Assembly (NCBI GenBank): GCA_027604705.1
Contig: JADHYV010000150.1
Coordinates: forward strand, 1-22,200
Source: Allomyces arbusculus
Lineage: Eukaryota; Blastocladiomycota; Blastocladiomycetes; Blastocladiales; Blastocladiaceae
Direction of reading: 5' to 3'
Length of the DNA: 22,200 nt
The notes below the pieces were generated by a model. It was given only the letters and a program-made list of their open reading frames with translations, was not told where the DNA came from and did no database searches. Numbering within the stretch: the stretch's first letter is position 1; the number at the start of each line of letters is the position of its first letter. A program made the position numbers and the translations under genes. Shown piece after piece: positions 18,686 through 22,200 of the stretch.

Positions 18686-20324
18686 TCAAATCTGGAACGC
18701 GAGCGGGAAGTTGACATACGCGTAAAACTCCTTCTCGACGCCCACGAGCAAACTCATTTCCTCAAACTCCTGCTCGAGCTGCTTATCGCGCTTGCCGCGG
18801 TGCTCGCCAAACAGAGCATTCAGCTGGTCGCGCACCTTCTTCTCCTGCTTGTGCCGCGGTTCGATCACGGCTGACATGAAGTCTGGCGGCAGTCCATGCC
18901 GCAAGACCGACTCGACAAAGATGCGAATCGCCTTGACGTGCAGCCAACACGAGAAGATTTCGCCAAAGTTGGTCTTGGTCAGGCGCAGCAGTTGGCTCTG
19001 TGAGTAGTAAGTTTCGAGTTAGTTGCGAGGGGGACAGGGGAAGGATGGAATGGGGACAGAGAGAGGAGGGATGCGCACCCACTGTTCTTTTTCCATGGCC
19101 ATCAGATCGGCGCGCTGCTTGCGGCTGTTCTCGAGGTCTTTTTCGTTGAACTTGTGCTCGCGCGGCGTGAACCTGGTGCGTGTTGCCGAGGTGAGGTGGG
19201 GCCGGGTGCACTCACGATGGCAATGGAGGGCTAGTGCACGTACTTGAGCTCGCGGCACTTGGCGGCAAAGTCCTCGGCGACCTTTTGGAAGAGCGTGACC
19301 GTGAACAGGCCGTACTCGTCGTCCTCGGAGATTTTCCTGAAATCAATCAATGCGTGAGCGATCGCGAAGCGGTGCCCGATAGGGTGGAGAAGACGCATAC
19401 TGGCTGGATCGCGGCACGACCATGGGCGTGATGCGTTCGTACGACTCTTGCCACAGCTTGTACGAGTTCCTGGATGGCAGTTCGTGATTAGCGCATGCTC
19501 AATTTCATCCACGGGAATCAGCGAGCGTACCGTGGCACCGCGACGAGAAGCGTCGTCAGGTACTCGGAGTCGAGGACAAAATGCTCCTTTTTCACGACGT
19601 CGACCAAGGACCGCACGGCGAGATTGCCCCTGTCGAGAGACGCGTTAGAACTGCGACCATTGGAACGAGAGTGCGCAGCAAGAGGGTTGCGCGTACATCA
19701 TTTTGCGGTCGAGCGCGGTCAAGTTGGCTTTGCACTGGTTGTAGGTGCTCAGACGCGTCTTCATCATGGTGTCGACGTGGCTGACTTCCTGAATCGATAC
19801 GCGGTTGATGAGAAAGTGGCAATCAGCTTGAATAAGGCGGTGGAGGCGCGTATTACCTGCTGGATGGCCTCGACCGTCTCGCGCAGGGGCTTGTCGACAC
19901 GGTACTTCATCGTGTTCCAGGAAAATGCCTTAACGTATGCGTCGGGCGACTCTGCAGGGTTGCGGGGTGGGAGGGCACGAGTGAGAACCTCGCACATGCA
20001 TCTGCCTTGCCTTCAAAATTGCTGCGTACTGTCGTGCACGACGAGTGTCGACTGCACTTGGTTCGTGTCGTTGTTGAGCAGCATCTTCATCGAATCAATC
20101 AACTTGTTGACCGAAGCTTCGGCGACCGTATCGACCTTGGCCAAATCGTCCGACAAGAGCACGAGCGAGTCGAGCGTGCCAACTTTGAGGTCCGGAATCA
20201 CAAATGGCGCCACGTCGGCGAGCGGCGCGGCCCCATGTTCGGCAAGCGCGGCCTTGACGAGGTTGAGCTTCTCCTGCTTGGTGGACCCGGCCGACGGGAC
20301 GGAAATGAGCCAGTAGTTGCCCAT
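18686..20324 (-). CDS. VMA5: V-type H+-ATPase subunit C (V1 sector)
   Basis: The model has eight exons (minus): 20324-20030, 19951-19857, 19788-19697, 19629-19531, 19469-19401, 19336-19244, 19172-19079 and 18997-18686. It gives 382 aa, the same length as human ATP6V1C1. Subunit C joins the V1 ATPase ring to the V0 membrane sector through the peripheral stalks and is released when the pump disassembles; this is family knowledge. Matches along its length are [95 protein letters not shown] and [20 protein letters not shown] (human HVKALRVFVESVLRYGLP). The end is [14 protein letters not shown]. Introns are 61-81 nt, mostly with GTACGC or GTACGT donors. Every junction restores conserved sequence and frame, so the model is strong. 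It is the most intron-dense gene in the window and has a divergent start with PEX10. Confidence 0.97.
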
Positions 20325-20731
20325 CTTGGTGTCGTGAGGTGCTGCTTAGCTGTGTGAGCTGATCTGACGCGTTGCTGGTGCGTAGTTCCCTGGTCGACCG
20401 GCGGGCGCGGATCGCTGCGAGCTTGCTGGGTGATTTGCTAATTCGGCGACTATCCTCGCGAATGCGGGCCAATCGAGCAACTTGCCGTGAGTTGGTCGTG
20501 GGGCAGCTGGAGATCGTTGGATGCGCGAGATTGGATTGGAAAAGTAGACCACTGGCGCGACGCGGCGTGACCGTGTCGGTCGCCTGCCACAACCATCACG
20601 CTTTTTTGGACTTGATTTTTTTTTCGGCTCACCCGGCTCCTCGGCTTGGCGTTCTATGTTCAGTCCATTCATTCCTCCACTTCTCTTGATTGTCGACAGC
20701 TGCATCACCACCAACACCAACATCAAAGCCA
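20325..20731. promoter_or_regulatory. Divergent promoter region, VMA5 / PEX10
   Basis: These 407 bp between divergent starts contain a GGCCAAT element near 20466 and a run of eight or more T at about 20617-20625. Both are only suggestive. The long minus-strand open frame across here (20346-21020) is arginine-rich, lacks any domain and overlaps PEX10, so I do not call it a gene. Confidence 0.45.
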
Positions 20732-21928
20732 ATGAGCACACCAGCACCCCCAAGCAGCAGCCCGCCAGCAAGCGCACCCAGCAATGCCGCCAGCACCACG
20801 CCCGCGGCCGCCGCACCACCACCATCTCCTCCCACAGTGTTCGCACGCTTCCCGCTCGCCACGCCGCCCGACGTGATCCGCGCCACGCAAAAGGACGACT
20901 ACTATGTCGCGATGCTGCGCAATTCCATGGCCGAAGTCGTCGCATCAACACTCGGATCGCGCGAGTACGCGCGGTTGAGCAAGTACCTTGGCACCGCCGC
21001 GTCGACCTTGTATTACGCACTCACGACGGGTCTGGGCCAATCAACGCTGGGTGAAGAGTACTGCGATATTATCCCGACAACGGCGGATGCAAGTGCGGTG
21101 CCGGCGCGTTGGGTACTTTTGCCACTGGCGCGGATTTGTAGTTATTTGGAGCGCAAAGCTGATCTGGAGGGTGGTCAAATATAGCGCCGCTTCCTGTTCG
21201 TTCTGTCGCAATCCATATTCCCGGCGTTCCTGCAGCACTGGCTCGCGGGCGCACCGCCCGGGTCGAAGCGTGCACACCTCGCGTCAGCCATTTCGTCGCT
21301 GCTCCCGCTGCACCTGGCCGTGTTTTATTTCACGGGCGCCTACTACACGCTCGCCAAGCGCATTAGCGGGATCCGATATGTGCGCTGCCAGTTCCGATTC
21401 CAATGCGACAAGTTTTCGAACTCTCCATTTAACCAGCTGTGCATCGCATAGCTCTCTCTGACCAAACCTACCGACGAGCAAGCCAACTTTTCTTACGCGC
21501 CGCTCGGCCGACTCCTGCTCGTCCAGATCTTGACCACCGGCGGACTCGCGGCCTACCGCGCGTGGCGCGCATGGCTCCGCGACCGCGCCGTGGCCAAGGC
21601 TGTGCTCGACGATTCCGCGCTCTTGGCGCAGGGTGAAGAGAAAGTCGCACCGGCGGCGACGACGACGGTGTTGCCGTACGAGAGCACGGGCGATTGTGTG
21701 CTGTGCATGTGTCCGCGTGACGTGTCGACAGCGGGGCCCTGCGGGCACTTATTTTGCTGGACGTGTGTGTGTGAGTGGCTCAAGGAAAAGGTACGCTTGT
21801 GTAATCGCCCTGAGCGTAAAGAGTGGGTGTTGGATGAACTGAACTGACGATCGATCATTCGGTAGCCCGAGTGCCCGCTGTGCCGCACGCCGTGCTTCCA
21901 CCGGGATCTGATCTGCGTCAACTACTAG
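20732..21928 (+). CDS. PEX10: PEX10, peroxisomal RING E3 ubiquitin ligase
   Basis: Exons are 20732-21112, 21185-21379, 21452-21790 and 21866-21928, giving 325 aa (human 326). PEX10 works with PEX2 and PEX12 in the peroxisome membrane to ubiquitinate the PEX5 import receptor, which lets it be recycled. After an Ala/Pro/Ser-rich start comes the Pex2/Pex12-type region: FPLATPPDVIRATQKDDYY, LGEEYCDII, RRFLFVLSQSIFPAFL and YFTGAYYTLAKRISGIRY. The C-terminal RING is complete: C274, C277, C289, H291, C294, C297, C308 and C311, with GPCGHLFCWTCVCEW and PECPLCRTP. Introns are 72, 72 and 75 nt. Intron 1 is open in frame until its own TAG acceptor and translates to a membrane-like peptide, so unspliced reading looks like a premature stop; splicing at TGG/GTACTT joins ARW directly to the conserved RRFLFVL. 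The ATG at 20732 is chosen because the open frame upstream has no other ATG. Confidence 0.95.
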
Positions 21929-22170
21929 CCGTTGATCCGCCACAGTGCGGTGCGACGCTGCGCGGGAGTGTGCCATCAAATGTGACGCGCGATGCAAACG
22001 ATGCGGCGGAGAGGGCCGGTGCAACTCTGGGGGTATTGAGAGGAAAACATGTTCGTGTTGGCCGAGACCGTGACCATGGATGATCAGCACCCGGAGCACA
22101 AATGCTGAATTGGGGGATTGCAGACAAAAAAGAGCGTTGCTTGTGACTGAACCATGGCGGTCTCGGAACC
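21929..22170. other. Right-edge intergenic region
   Basis: It contains the 3' untranslated region of PEX10 and the leader of whatever gene starts at the edge. A 14-nt direct repeat, GAACCATGGCGGTC, occurs at 22149-22162 and 22166-22179. The minus-strand frame 22181-21918 has no recognisable domain. Confidence 0.45.
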
Positions 22171-22200
22171 ATGGCGGTCATAGTCGCCGTCGCCCTTGCA
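22171..22200 (+). CDS. Possible 5' end of a gene (truncated by window edge)
   Basis: An ATG in the context GGAACCATGGCGG opens MAVIVAVALA to the end of the window. The hydrophobic residues could start a signal peptide or membrane helix. With only ten codons visible this is a weak call. The twin ATG at 22154, in an identical 14-nt context, closes after nine codons and would act as a short upstream frame. Confidence 0.22.
   Translation, partial: MAVIVAVALA

Noticed and set aside
15687-20324. A functional cluster of ZNRD2, WRAP53 and VMA5
   Set aside because: The genes belong to unrelated processes (unknown or cytoskeletal, RNA trafficking, proton pumping); compact alternating-strand order explains their closeness.
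20346-21020. Minus-strand 224-codon open frame
   Set aside because: It is antisense to PEX10 exon 1 and the VMA5 promoter, Arg-rich and without a domain.
20732-21184. PEX10 as a truncated pseudogene (in-frame TAG at 21182)
   Set aside because: The TAG is the 3' end of a 72-nt intron; splicing restores the conserved RRFLFVL segment and the full-length protein.
1-22200. tRNA, rRNA, CRISPR array, LTR or other virus-like elements, intact transposons
   Set aside because: I looked for A/B-box-like tRNA patterns, long direct or inverted repeats, and reverse transcriptase, integrase or transposase motifs on both strands, and saw none I could support.

Overview
This window looks like nuclear DNA of a GC-rich, intron-containing fungus that probably makes flagellated cells. 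Three observations point there: spliceosomal introns of 61-98 nt in seven of the eight intact genes, a Zn2Cys6 (GAL4-type) transcription factor, which is a mostly fungal family, and a WDR49/WDR64-type EF-hand plus WD40 protein, a family tied to cilia. A zoosporic lineage such as Blastocladiomycota (Allomyces or Catenaria relatives) or a chytrid would fit. That placement is inference; no rRNA or other marker is present.

Layout, left to right. 1-851: no gene recognised. 852-2084 (-): MAK16, a 60S ribosome-assembly factor, 4 exons. 2904-4583 (+): single-exon Zn2Cys6 transcription factor with the zinc cluster near its C-terminus. 4584-5420: nothing recognised. 5421-6856 (+): decayed F-box/leucine-rich-repeat gene, followed at about 7199-7443 and 7927-8216 by two shorter decayed pieces resembling its C-terminal repeats. 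8310-12757 (-): WDR49/WDR64-like protein, 7 exons. 13487-15542 (+): MFSD1-like major facilitator with a vacuolar-type dileucine signal, 3 exons. 15687-16816 (-): ZNRD2 (SSSCA1) homologue with two zinc ribbons, 3 exons. 17089-18580 (+): WRAP53/TCAB1-like WD40 protein, 3 exons. 18686-20324 (-): V-ATPase subunit C (VMA5), 8 exons. 20732-21928 (+): PEX10 peroxisomal RING ligase, 4 exons. 22171-22200 (+): possible start of another gene with a hydrophobic N-terminus, cut by the window edge.

The intact genes are housekeeping or cell-structure genes and do not form one pathway. They alternate strand, giving divergent pairs (MAK16/Zn2Cys6, WDR49-like/MFSD1-like, ZNRD2/WRAP53, VMA5/PEX10) and tight convergent pairs (144 bp and 105 bp between coding ends). 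I rebuilt all exon joins by hand from frame, GT/AG sites and remembered family sequence. Each spliced model keeps frame and ends at a stop, and VMA5 (382 aa) and PEX10 (325 aa) match or nearly match the usual family lengths. No rRNA, tRNA, CRISPR array, virus-like element or intact transposon was found, and I see no convincing new multi-gene system. The points most worth a second look are the skewed 5' splice-site consensus (C at intron position 4), the run of decaying F-box/LRR fragments, the in-frame stopless intron in the WD40 gene, and the doubled zinc ribbon in ZNRD2.
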